Below are positions 1-5,329 of a stretch of 6,405 nt of DNA, piece after piece. Position 1 is the stretch's first letter. Every line of letters starts with the position of its first letter. The DNA comes from Methyloglobulus sp. GTDB taxonomy: Bacteria; Pseudomonadota; Gammaproteobacteria; Methylococcales; Methylomonadaceae. Made by a program: the position numbers and the translations under genes. The stretch spans positions 1 to 6,405 of the forward strand of contig JABFSV010000375.1 in assembly GCA_013140405.1 (NCBI GenBank), in the 5' to 3' direction. The notes beneath the pieces are model-generated. The model was not told the DNA's origin. It made no database searches and saw nothing but the letters and a program-made list of their open reading frames with translations.

Positions 1-189
1 CATGCTGCTGAAAAAATAAGCCATCTGCTTGGTGATGTAGGACGGCCAGAGGCTCTAAGCATTAAGCAAGCGGCAGCTACTGTCTCTGGAAAATACACTC
101 CACAGAACATCCTTCCCCAATGGGAAGAGTTTTTCAGCCGCCGTATAGAAGCCGAAAAAATGAGCAAACTGAACATCAAAGGAAATTAA
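1..189 (+). CDS. C-terminal end of an upstream gene (possible sulfotransferase or glycan-modifying enzyme)
   Basis: Frame 1 is open from the left edge to a TAA at 187-189 and gives 62 residues ending in KLNIKGN; the start lies outside the window. The segment reads as a soluble helical C-terminus, with EKISHLLGDVGRPEAL followed by a W-E-E-F-F stretch and a charged tail. A helix of the form 'xKIxxLLG' followed by a W-x3-F segment near the end resembles the last part of many sulfotransferases, but no catalytic motif is visible, so this is only a guess from shape and neighbourhood. The stop is followed after two bases by the ATG of the next gene, and that gene's ribosome binding site lies inside these last codons. 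The two are therefore almost certainly co-transcribed and probably translationally coupled. It is confidently coding, because the frame meets the next gene so exactly, but the function is unresolved. Confidence 0.75.
   Translation, partial: HAAEKISHLLGDVGRPEALSIKQAAATVSGKYTPQNILPQWEEFFSRRIEAEKMSKLNIKGN
178..183 (+). promoter_or_regulatory. Ribosome binding site that fixes the start of the 814-residue gene at 192
   Basis: AAAGGA ends eight bases before the ATG at 192, a normal Shine-Dalgarno spacing. The open frame extends upstream to an ATG at 120, but that start has no such site, overlaps the preceding gene by 70 bases, and would add 24 residues (MGRVFQPPY...) that look non-native. Starting at 192 gives MKVVLTCGHPYSGF, which begins directly with the beta strand and P-loop expected of a sulfotransferase fold. 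Confidence 0.8.
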
Positions 190-191
190 TA

Positions 192-2636
192 ATGAAAGTT
201 GTTCTCACATGTGGGCATCCTTACTCAGGGTTTTCGCAGCTTCACCGAGCAATGCTTGGAGCAGGGTTGAAGCCAGCAAAGACATCTAGGCGAGAGATGT
301 TTTCCCCTGAAGAAATTCAGAAAAAAATCTGTGACGGTATTGGAGCGGATTCCTCTTTCAATTGCGAACCAGCTCAATTGAAACCTGGAAAAGTATGGCA
401 AGGACTATCGGCGGATCTCTTTATAGCTAACCTAGACCAAGAGATTTGGGGTTGGGCTGACCTAAATACCATTTTTTTACTTAACTTCTGGCGAGATTTT
501 GATCCGCAAACTCGATTCGTATTAGTCTACTCCTCTCCCACCTATGCACTTGCTCAACTGTTGAGAGAACAAGAAACTTCTCCTGCCCTCGTCGAAAGCT
601 TTTGTTTATCGTGGCTGAGAGTCAATTCAGAGTTGCTCCGCTTCTACAATCGAAATCTGGATCGTTGTGTCCTGTTTAATATTGAGGCACTTTCATTGCC
701 TTTGGAGGCAATCCGCCTACTTTCAGTTTCGCGGGATAGGCTGGGGGTCAGCCTCTCAGCGCCGGCTGATTGGTGCATCGAACAGCCTATGAATGACGCA
801 GCGTTTAGGTTGTTTGCTTACTCCCTGTTGCAGGAGCATCCTAGTGTACAAGTGTTATATAAAGAACTGGAAAGCGTTGCCGATATCATTTATGACTTCC
901 CCGAACCTCAAAAAGAAATACTAATAGCTAAAACTTTTGTTCAATATCAACATCTAGCTGAACGGCACGGCGAGGCTCGTGAGCTGTCAACCCAGTTAAA
1001 CGTTCAGGTTTTGGAACTCCAAAGCCAATTGGGGCAGATTCAACAAGAGCTTGCTTTTGAAAAACAAAAGCCTGATCAAAGCAGCCAGCTAAAGGATCTC
1101 AAAAAAGAAAACGAACTTCTTCTCCTGCAAATGCATCAAGTGCAGGAAGAGTTGGAAAGTTATTTTTTGCAATGCCAGAGACTTTCATCTGAGCAGGTCA
1201 AGGTAGCGAAGGAGCGGCAAACGCAGATACAGCAGTTGACACAGGCACGCGATCAACAAGCTAAACTGGCAGCGGAACGGCAGAGCCAGATACAACAACT
1301 GGTGCAAGCACGGGACGGGCAAGCGGAGGAGCGGCAAACGCAGATACAGCAGTTGACACAGGCACGTGATGAACAAGCTAAACTGGCAGCGGAACGGCAG
1401 AGCCAGATACAGCAACTGGTACGAGCACGGGACGAGAAGGCCAAATTGGTGACGGAACAGCAAGCGCTGATTCAAAAACAGACGCGCACACAAAATGAAT
1501 ACGAAATCCTCAACGGAGAAAATGCAAGGCTGAAGAACCAATCGAACGTTTTAGAGGCTAAGCTTAGGGACGCACAAGCCAGCGTGTCTAGCAAGCAGAG
1601 CGAGCTTACGAAAGAGAACGAACTCCTACTACTCCAGTTACACCAGGTTCAGAAAGAGTTGGAACATTATTTCCTCAAGTATCAGGAAGTTACCCAAAGC
1701 AAATCTTATGTTACTTTTCTGCAAGACCTCGCTCAGCCGACAGAGCCGATTTTGGTCGATTTCTGCCGTCCAGTGGATGGCGATAACTGGTACGATGCGG
1801 AGGCAAATGGCAGTTGGGCCGGTCCAGAAAAAATAAGCACCATACGCATCCCGTCGCTGAGTCCCGGACAGTACCAGTTGAAACTGGATGTCGTGGATGC
1901 TAAGAACCCTAAAATACTGGACGAAATATCGCTTAGCTATAATGGACAGGCGATATTTCTGCAGAGGCAAGGTAATACTCATAACTTGTTTTTTGCGTTG
2001 TTTAAAAAAAAGGTGCGTTATCCAGTCCAGCTCCAAGCTATATTCACGGTTAACGCTACTCAAGCAAGTAAACCTGGAGTGCTGGCCTTCCAATTCGCTA
2101 AGCTTATTTCTTCCCAAATTAGAGGGAGAGGTGATAACCGATTCCTTGCTATCCAGGTTTGCAAGTTGCACATTGCTTCACTACGGACACAGGAAATTGT
2201 AGGAATCGACCTACGGAAGGATATACAAGGACAAAACTGGTATCACGTTGAACCGGACGGACGCTGGGCCGGTCCTGGAAAATTTAGCACCCTTTCACTC
2301 CCCAAGGTTAAATCCAGTCGCTACAAGATAGAAATAGAAGTAGTTGACGCAATGGCACCCCAGATATTGAAGGGGACGAAATTCAGTTTGAATGGAATCC
2401 CTCTGAATTTTGTCGACCCCAGTCCTTTGTCACTGTTACGGAGGCTGATTGGCAAGAGAAAGAAATATCCTGTTATTCTGACTGCACATGTCGACGTTAG
2501 TCAATCTCAGTGTAACGCTGGACTCAATCTTGAGTTTGAGTTTCCTAGTGTTATATCTCCTGCCAGCCGAGGTTCTGACGATAATAGGCATCTTGCCCTG
2601 CGTCTGAGGACAGTCAAGCTTATACCTCTGCCATGA
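192..2636 (+). CDS. Modular protein: sulfotransferase-like domain, coiled coil, two tandem beta-rich domains
   Basis: The product is 814 residues. Residues 1-225 look like a divergent sulfotransferase: a strand plus P-loop-like CGHPYSGFSQL (7-17), a strand RFVLVYSSPTYAL (108-120) where the 3'-phosphate-binding Arg/Ser motif should be, and a W-x-R-V-N-S-E-L-L helix followed by VLFNIEAL (160-167), matching the family's usual 'lvxYExL' strand. The normal Lys/Arg-Ser-Gly-Thr is replaced by Tyr-Ser-Gly-Phe, so activity is doubtful. Residues about 255-505 form a coiled coil with 21-residue ERQ repeats (341-421), flanked by two copies of a KENELLLLQ-HQVQ-ELE-YFL motif (305-331, 474-500). Residues 517-662 and 668-813 are two copies of a beta-rich domain with NWY...WAGP, a VVDA strand, a central N-G turn and a late DNR-LA segment, similar in style to domains attached to bacterial glycosyltransferases. 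No signal peptide or membrane helix is seen, so it is probably cytoplasmic or membrane-peripheral. It follows the upstream gene by two bases. Its specific role is unknown; a scaffold or carbohydrate-binding role in glycan modification is inference. Confidence 0.85.
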   Translation: MKVVLTCGHPYSGFSQLHRAMLGAGLKPAKTSRREMFSPEEIQKKICDGIGADSSFNCEPAQLKPGKVWQGLSADLFIANLDQEIWGWADLNTIFLLNFWRDFDPQTRFVLVYSSPTYALAQLLREQETSPALVESFCLSWLRVNSELLRFYNRNLDRCVLFNIEALSLPLEAIRLLSVSRDRLGVSLSAPADWCIEQPMNDAAFRLFAYSLLQEHPSVQVLYKELESVADIIYDFPEPQKEILIAKTFVQYQHLAERHGEARELSTQLNVQVLELQSQLGQIQQELAFEKQKPDQSSQLKDLKKENELLLLQMHQVQEELESYFLQCQRLSSEQVKVAKERQTQIQQLTQARDQQAKLAAERQSQIQQLVQARDGQAEERQTQIQQLTQARDEQAKLAAERQSQIQQLVRARDEKAKLVTEQQALIQKQTRTQNEYEILNGENARLKNQSNVLEAKLRDAQASVSSKQSELTKENELLLLQLHQVQKELEHYFLKYQEVTQSKSYVTFLQDLAQPTEPILVDFCRPVDGDNWYDAEANGSWAGPEKISTIRIPSLSPGQYQLKLDVVDAKNPKILDEISLSYNGQAIFLQRQGNTHNLFFALFKKKVRYPVQLQAIFTVNATQASKPGVLAFQFAKLISSQIRGRGDNRFLAIQVCKLHIASLRTQEIVGIDLRKDIQGQNWYHVEPDGRWAGPGKFSTLSLPKVKSSRYKIEIEVVDAMAPQILKGTKFSLNGIPLNFVDPSPLSLLRRLIGKRKKYPVILTAHVDVSQSQCNAGLNLEFEFPSVISPASRGSDDNRHLALRLRTVKLIPLP
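1104..1184 (+). repeat. First copy of the KENELLLLQ-HQVQ-ELE coiled-coil motif
   Basis: Residues 305-331 of the 814-residue protein read KENELLLLQMHQVQEELE followed by SYFLQCQRL. The same motif recurs at 1611-1691. The two copies are clearly alike as protein but differ at many synonymous positions, so the duplication is old and kept by selection on the protein. It sits just before the ERQ repeats. Confidence 0.8.
1212..1454 (+). repeat. Coiled-coil ERQ repeats in the 814-residue gene
   Basis: Residues 341-421 contain four units of pattern ERQ-QIQQL-QARD-QAKLAA. Units 1, 3 and 4 are 21 residues (63 bases, three heptads); unit 2 (362-379) is only 18. Units 1+2 and 3+4 pair into a 117-base period, with copies starting at 1211 and 1328. 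Ile and Leu recur at heptad core spacing among charged and Gln positions, as expected for a parallel or antiparallel coiled coil. The DNA copies are nearly identical, unlike the flanking KENELLLL duplicates, so these units are recently expanded or homogenised. Confidence 0.9.
1611..1691 (+). repeat. Second copy of the KENELLLLQ-HQVQ-ELE coiled-coil motif
   Basis: Residues 474-500 read KENELLLLQLHQVQKELE followed by HYFLKYQEV, an aligned second copy of the motif at 1104-1184. It closes the coiled-coil region shortly before the first beta-rich domain begins near residue 517, so the two copies bracket the ERQ repeats symmetrically. Confidence 0.8.
1740..2630 (+). repeat. Tandem duplicated beta-rich domain (1740-2177 and 2193-2630)
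   Basis: Two domains of 146 residues each align along their whole length. Shared landmarks are D-G/Q-G-x-NWY (531-533 and 682-684), G-x-WAGP (540-545 and 690-695), a strand ending VVDA (567-570 and 717-720), P-x-IL, an NG turn (584-585 and 734-735), a KK-x-YPV segment (about 606-612 and 757-761), a serine- and arginine-rich loop, and DNR-LA near the end. The copies have diverged at DNA level. The family name is not recognised with certainty; the pattern of alternating short strands suggests a beta-sandwich that might bind sugar. Confidence 0.75.
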
Positions 2637-2703
2637 GGAGTCCGCGAATTAATAGATCAGTGGGAAAACATATGACGAGTAATGTTGTTTGATGCTTGGC
2701 TAG

Positions 2704-2715
2704 GCTTCATGAAGC
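2704..2715. repeat. 12-base perfect palindrome GCTTCATGAAGC, weak hairpin or operator candidate
   Basis: GCTTCATGAAGC is fully self-complementary and lies 68 bases after the stop of the 814-residue gene. Its right arm can alternatively pair with ATGCTT at 2692-2697 (AAGCAT at 2712-2717), giving a six-base stem with a 14-base loop. The stem is short and is followed by TCGGTTTTGTT, not an unbroken T-run, so it is a poor intrinsic terminator. A protein-binding site is an equally fair reading. Confidence 0.25.
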
Positions 2716-2810
2716 ATGTCGGTTTTGTTACAAAGAATAGGTCGATGCTGTTGAAATTTGTTAGGGCAGAAATTTGACTGTCGTTGTACAGATAAAGTTG
2801 GCTGTAAGTA

Positions 2811-2816
2811 TATAAT
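2811..2816 (+). promoter_or_regulatory. Candidate -10 element (TATAAT) upstream of the 2936 gene
   Basis: A perfect sigma-70 -10 hexamer lies 120 bases before the ATG at 2936. The best upstream -35-like hexamer, TTGTAC at 2784-2789, gives a 21-base spacer, which is longer than the usual 16-18, so the promoter is plausible but not well formed. There is no TG dinucleotide placed for an extended -10. In AT-rich DNA such a hexamer can arise by chance. Confidence 0.3.
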
Positions 2817-2857
2817 TGCTATTAATCTCGCTTTGAATTCGTTCCGCGCGTTATTAG

Positions 2858-2870
2858 GCTATACTATAGC
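2858..2870. promoter_or_regulatory. 13-base palindrome with an embedded -10-like TATACT
   Basis: GCTATA-C-TATAGC has perfect six-base arms around one central base, and the hexamer TATACT (2860-2865) lies inside it. A -10 element overlapped by a palindrome is a common arrangement for a repressor-controlled promoter. The nearest good -35-like element (TTGAAT at 2833-2838) is 21 bases away, so promoter activity is uncertain. Confidence 0.25.
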
Positions 2871-2935
2871 GGCTAAACAACCCCCCATGCTCCTGTGAAA
2901 ATATATCCTAAAGCTGCCCTTAAAATAGATATCGC

Positions 2936-4336
2936 ATGACCACGAACTTTACATTTCAAGACTGGATCGATCACTTGCGTTACTTTATGCCACCTCAAGG
3001 TGTGGTGCATGTAGGTGCAGGTGCAGGTACTCTCGCGGCGCGTTATGCTGACTGGTCTGTCAATGCTGGTGTGCTGATTGAAGCGGAAGAGACCTATTTT
3101 AACAAATTGACCCAAGTGGTGAGTGGGCTTAAGGGCTGGTCTGCCCACATAGCTATGATAAGCGACAATGAGGGTGAGGCCGTTTTTTACAAGACATCCA
3201 ATCCCAACGAGAGCGGGTCACTGCCCCCAGAAGTTATGACGAAGCTCTGGCGGAATTTAAAGACAATCGAGGAGAGCCTCTTAAAAACAACCACACTTGA
3301 ACAGTTGCTTGCCTCAGTGGGTATTCTTCCCATTCACTTGGACTGGTTGGTAATTGAATGTCTTTCGGCACTCCCTATACTCCAAGGGTCAGGTAACTAC
3401 ATGGATGGGTGGGACGTGATCATCGCGAGGGTGCTAATTGACGAAAACCTTTACCCCGGGAATGGCGTAACAAAAAATGAACTTGATATATACCTCGGCA
3501 CCCAAGGGTATCGCTGCATTTCCATTGAGGTAGAGAGACAGCCAGCCATGGCAAGTGTGCTGTACATTAGGGATTTAAAAGTGCTTAAAGGTAAATCCCA
3601 GGAAAACCAAAGGAAAATTCAACGGTTGATACAGATACAGGATGAGCAAACGACGGAACGGCAGGCGCAAATCGAGCAGTTGACGCAAGCGCGGGACGAA
3701 CAAGCTAAACTGGCGGCGGAGCGGCAGAGCCAGATACAACAACTGGAGCAAGCACGGGACGGGCAAGCCAGGCAGGCGGAAGAGCGGCAGGCACAAATCG
3801 GGCAGTTGACGCAGGCGCGGGATGAACAGGCCAAACTGGCTGTTGAGCGGCAAGTCCAGATACAACAACTGGCGCAAGCGCGGGACGAACAAGCTAAACT
3901 GGCGGCGGAGCGGCAGAGCCAGATACAACAGCTGGAGCAAGCACGGGACGGGCAAGCCAGGCAGGCGGAAGAGCGGCAGGCACAAATCGGGCAGTTGACG
4001 CAGGCGCGGGACGAACAATTAGGTAAGCTCAATCAGGAGCTTCGTGATGCTAGGCAAACTGCATCCTTAAGCGTCAAGTTGCAAATGCTGCGGGAAGCGG
4101 ATCTCAAGGACTTGCAGGCGCGTTACCAAGCTTCGTTGTTCACGCAAGAAGAACAGCATCAGCTACTTGAAAAACTAGGTGAAAGACTTAGTGTTGTATC
4201 CAATTATTTTCATCAAATGGTCAATAGCGAAGCCACGACATTGCCTAACAACGAAAAAAAATTAAAACCCTCGAAAAGAATATCACCATCCCAAGCTAAA
4301 CGTAGTCCTGCAGGTAAAACCAAGAAAGATTCCTAA
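2936..4336 (+). CDS. FkbM-type methyltransferase-like domain fused to a repeat-rich coiled coil
   Basis: The product is 466 residues. Residues 1-215 resemble a class I SAM methyltransferase of the FkbM family: VVHVGAGAGTLAARYAD (23-39) fits the glycine-rich SAM loop, GVLIEAEETYFNKL (45-58) fits the strand-2 acidic motif, SGSLPP (93-98) fits the family's Ser-rich loop, and LEQLLASVGI...LDWLVIE (121-141) fits the 'tLDxL...' helix and following strand. The usual K-I-D-V-E-G motif is instead V-I-E-C-L-S, so catalysis is uncertain. Residues 241-361 are almost six 21-residue ERQ repeats predicted to form a coiled coil. The final 30 residues are rich in Lys, Ser and Pro (KKLKPSKR, KRSPAGKTKKD). The ATG at 2936 is the only start before an in-frame stop at 2921 and has no clear Shine-Dalgarno. 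The next gene starts eight bases after the stop. FkbM proteins O-methylate sugars or other small substrates; here the substrate is unknown. Confidence 0.85.
   Translation: MTTNFTFQDWIDHLRYFMPPQGVVHVGAGAGTLAARYADWSVNAGVLIEAEETYFNKLTQVVSGLKGWSAHIAMISDNEGEAVFYKTSNPNESGSLPPEVMTKLWRNLKTIEESLLKTTTLEQLLASVGILPIHLDWLVIECLSALPILQGSGNYMDGWDVIIARVLIDENLYPGNGVTKNELDIYLGTQGYRCISIEVERQPAMASVLYIRDLKVLKGKSQENQRKIQRLIQIQDEQTTERQAQIEQLTQARDEQAKLAAERQSQIQQLEQARDGQARQAEERQAQIGQLTQARDEQAKLAVERQVQIQQLAQARDEQAKLAAERQSQIQQLEQARDGQARQAEERQAQIGQLTQARDEQLGKLNQELRDARQTASLSVKLQMLREADLKDLQARYQASLFTQEEQHQLLEKLGERLSVVSNYFHQMVNSEATTLPNNEKKLKPSKRISPSQAKRSPAGKTKKDS
3656..4018 (+). repeat. Near-identical 63-base tandem repeats (coiled coil) in the FkbM-like gene
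   Basis: Five complete 21-residue units plus a partial sixth follow the pattern ERQ-QI-QL-QARD-QA. Two unit types alternate: one ending DEQAKLAA and one ending DGQARQAE. There is also a higher-order 189-base period: 3684-3822 matches 3873-4011 at 138 of 139 bases, the only difference being at 3742/3931. This implies very recent duplication or conversion. The unit type is the same as that at 1212-1454 in the neighbouring gene. Confidence 0.92.
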
Positions 4337-4344
4337 TCGTATCG

Positions 4345-5286
4345 ATGTTAAACAAAACACCCTTTCCACATTCAGTGGAGAATATCACTGCTGAGATTGA
4401 TGCCGCACTCGACCTACTTAAGGGGGTTTTCCTGGCACGGGAATCCATGTCCAGCAAAATTAAAACTCCAGCTAGCCTACTTGAGCAGTGCTTAGATATT
4501 TGTGCACAGCAGCGCTCAACGCAGCCGGATTCCATACGCACAGTACACCACTTCGCCTGCACTGGAGGCACGTTGATCAGCAAATGTATTGCTGCCATGC
4601 CAAATACCCAGTTACTGAGTGAAGTTGATCCACTAAGTACTTCGCTAAATTCGCTTGCCCAACCTCAGTTTGCACCAACAGACATGGTAAAACTGTTGCG
4701 GCAGAGTACCAGAGGGGTGGATGATAAGTTAATCATCAAGCTTTTTCTCAGCAATCTCGAAATTATTTATTCGGAAGCTGTTAATACAGGGCAACGACTG
4801 GTTCTGCGCGACCATGCCCATAGTTATTTCTGTAAAGGGGATGTCATCCCAATACGCCCAAGCCTACGTGATATGGTTAAGTCAAAATTTCAAGTGCGAT
4901 CAGTTGTCACAGTAAGGCATCCAATAGACAGTTACCTGTCGCTAGAATCGAATGAATGGATGCACTTCAATCCGGCGACCTTCGATGAGTACTGTAAAAG
5001 ATATATTGCCTTTCTTCGCGCCTATGAAGATCTGCCAATTATTTGTTTCGAGAATTTTATAGCTGCTCCCTTGCAAATCATGCAAGAAATTTGCGCTATA
5101 CTTGACCTGCCCTTTAACGAGCAGTTTATGGATTTATTTGGTGTCTACAAGCTTACTGGCGATAGTGGAAGAAGCGGAGATGTCATTGGTTCGAGACCTA
5201 GGAGAGAAATGCGTGCAGACATGAAGGAAGAACTTTTCCACACAAAAAATTATGAAATCCTTAATAATCTGTTGCAGTACGATTAA
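4345..5286 (+). CDS. PAPS-dependent sulfotransferase
   Basis: The product is 313 residues, a normal length for a bacterial carbohydrate sulfotransferase. The 5'-phosphosulfate loop is seen as HHFACTGGTLISKCI (68-82), with T-G-G-T in place of the more usual K/R-S-G-T. The 3'-phosphate-binding segment is clear: VRSVVTVRHPIDSYLSL (184-200), with the conserved Arg191, Asp195 and Ser196. A helix YCKRYIAFLRAYEDL leads to the strand PIICFENFIAAP (231-242), matching the family's 'lxxYExLxxxP', then the helix MQEICAILDLPFN. The C-terminal SGRSGDVIGSRPRREM (274-289) resembles the family's PAPS-contacting loop. Such enzymes transfer sulfate from PAPS to a hydroxyl, commonly on a sugar; the acceptor here is unknown but the neighbours suggest a surface glycan. 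It has no signal peptide. It begins eight bases after the preceding stop without a clear Shine-Dalgarno, so translational coupling is likely. Confidence 0.88.
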   Translation: MLNKTPFPHSVENITAEIDAALDLLKGVFLARESMSSKIKTPASLLEQCLDICAQQRSTQPDSIRTVHHFACTGGTLISKCIAAMPNTQLLSEVDPLSTSLNSLAQPQFAPTDMVKLLRQSTRGVDDKLIIKLFLSNLEIIYSEAVNTGQRLVLRDHAHSYFCKGDVIPIRPSLRDMVKSKFQVRSVVTVRHPIDSYLSLESNEWMHFNPATFDEYCKRYIAFLRAYEDLPIICFENFIAAPLQIMQEICAILDLPFNEQFMDLFGVYKLTGDSGRSGDVIGSRPRREMRADMKEELFHTKNYEILNNLLQYD

Positions 5287-5315
5287 GAATTTTTTGAATA
5301 TCAACTCTATTTTTT

Positions 5316-5322
5316 AAAAAGG
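5316..5322 (+). promoter_or_regulatory. Ribosome binding site for the UDP-sulfoquinovose synthase gene
   Basis: AAAAAGG lies seven bases before the ATG at 5330, in an otherwise strongly AT-rich 43-base spacer after the sulfotransferase stop. It supports the start MKVLVLGGDGFCGW, which opens directly with the NAD-binding strand. The two preceding genes lack a comparable site, so this gene may be translated more strongly than they are. Confidence 0.75.
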
Positions 5323-5329
5323 TAATTAT

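Larger units (their letters stand above)
2637..2935. other. 299-base AT-rich intergenic region, no convincing gene
   Basis: This is the only sizeable gap in the window and separates the upstream pair of genes from the downstream three. No reading frame of credible length or family resemblance is present. It holds a 12-base palindrome at 2704-2715, a perfect TATAAT at 2811-2816, a 13-base palindrome containing a second -10-like hexamer at 2858-2870, and a run of six C at 2881-2886. It is the likeliest place for a promoter serving the 2936-6405 genes, although read-through from upstream is also possible. Confidence 0.6.

Noticed and set aside
120..191. Longer start for the 814-residue protein at ATG 120
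   Set aside because: It would overlap the preceding gene by 70 bases, lacks a Shine-Dalgarno, and adds residues outside the fold, while the ATG at 192 has a well-spaced AAAGGA.
1212..1454. CRISPR-like array suggested by regularly spaced repeats
   Set aside because: The repeats are contiguous, in frame and coding, with no unique spacers; they are protein repeats. The same holds for 3656-4018.
1185..1541. Minus-strand frames rich in Cys, Leu and Pro opposite the coiled-coil repeats (1185-1541 and 1253-1444)
   Set aside because: They are mirror readings of the CAG/CTG-rich repeats, with repetitive low-complexity products and no family resemblance, lying inside a well-supported + strand gene.
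1638..2202. Frames of 100-180 residues overlapping the beta-rich domain region on both strands (1638-2171 minus, 1888-2202 plus)
   Set aside because: They overlap the conserved tandem domains of the main gene, show no recognisable family, and have no credible ribosome binding context.
2633..2692. Tiny frame (19 residues) starting in an ATGA overlap with the stop of the 814-residue gene
   Set aside because: Although the overlap resembles translational coupling, the product is very short with no recognisable feature, and no Shine-Dalgarno supports it.
2692..2728. Intrinsic terminator after the 814-residue gene
   Set aside because: The possible stems are only six base pairs and AT-rich, and the following bases are interrupted T-runs, so it does not meet a reasonable standard for a terminator.
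2873..3148. Minus-strand 91-residue frame over the start of the FkbM-like gene
   Set aside because: It is composed of the complement of the SAM-loop coding region and has no family resemblance.
3575..4032. Minus-strand frames opposite the second repeat array (3575-4018 and 3619-4032)
   Set aside because: The repetitive Cys/Ser/Leu-rich products arise because the repeat lacks stops on both strands; the + strand coiled coil explains the region.
4296..4598. Minus-strand 100-residue frame at the junction of the FkbM-like and sulfotransferase genes
   Set aside because: It lies opposite the start of a well-supported sulfotransferase gene and shows no motif of its own.
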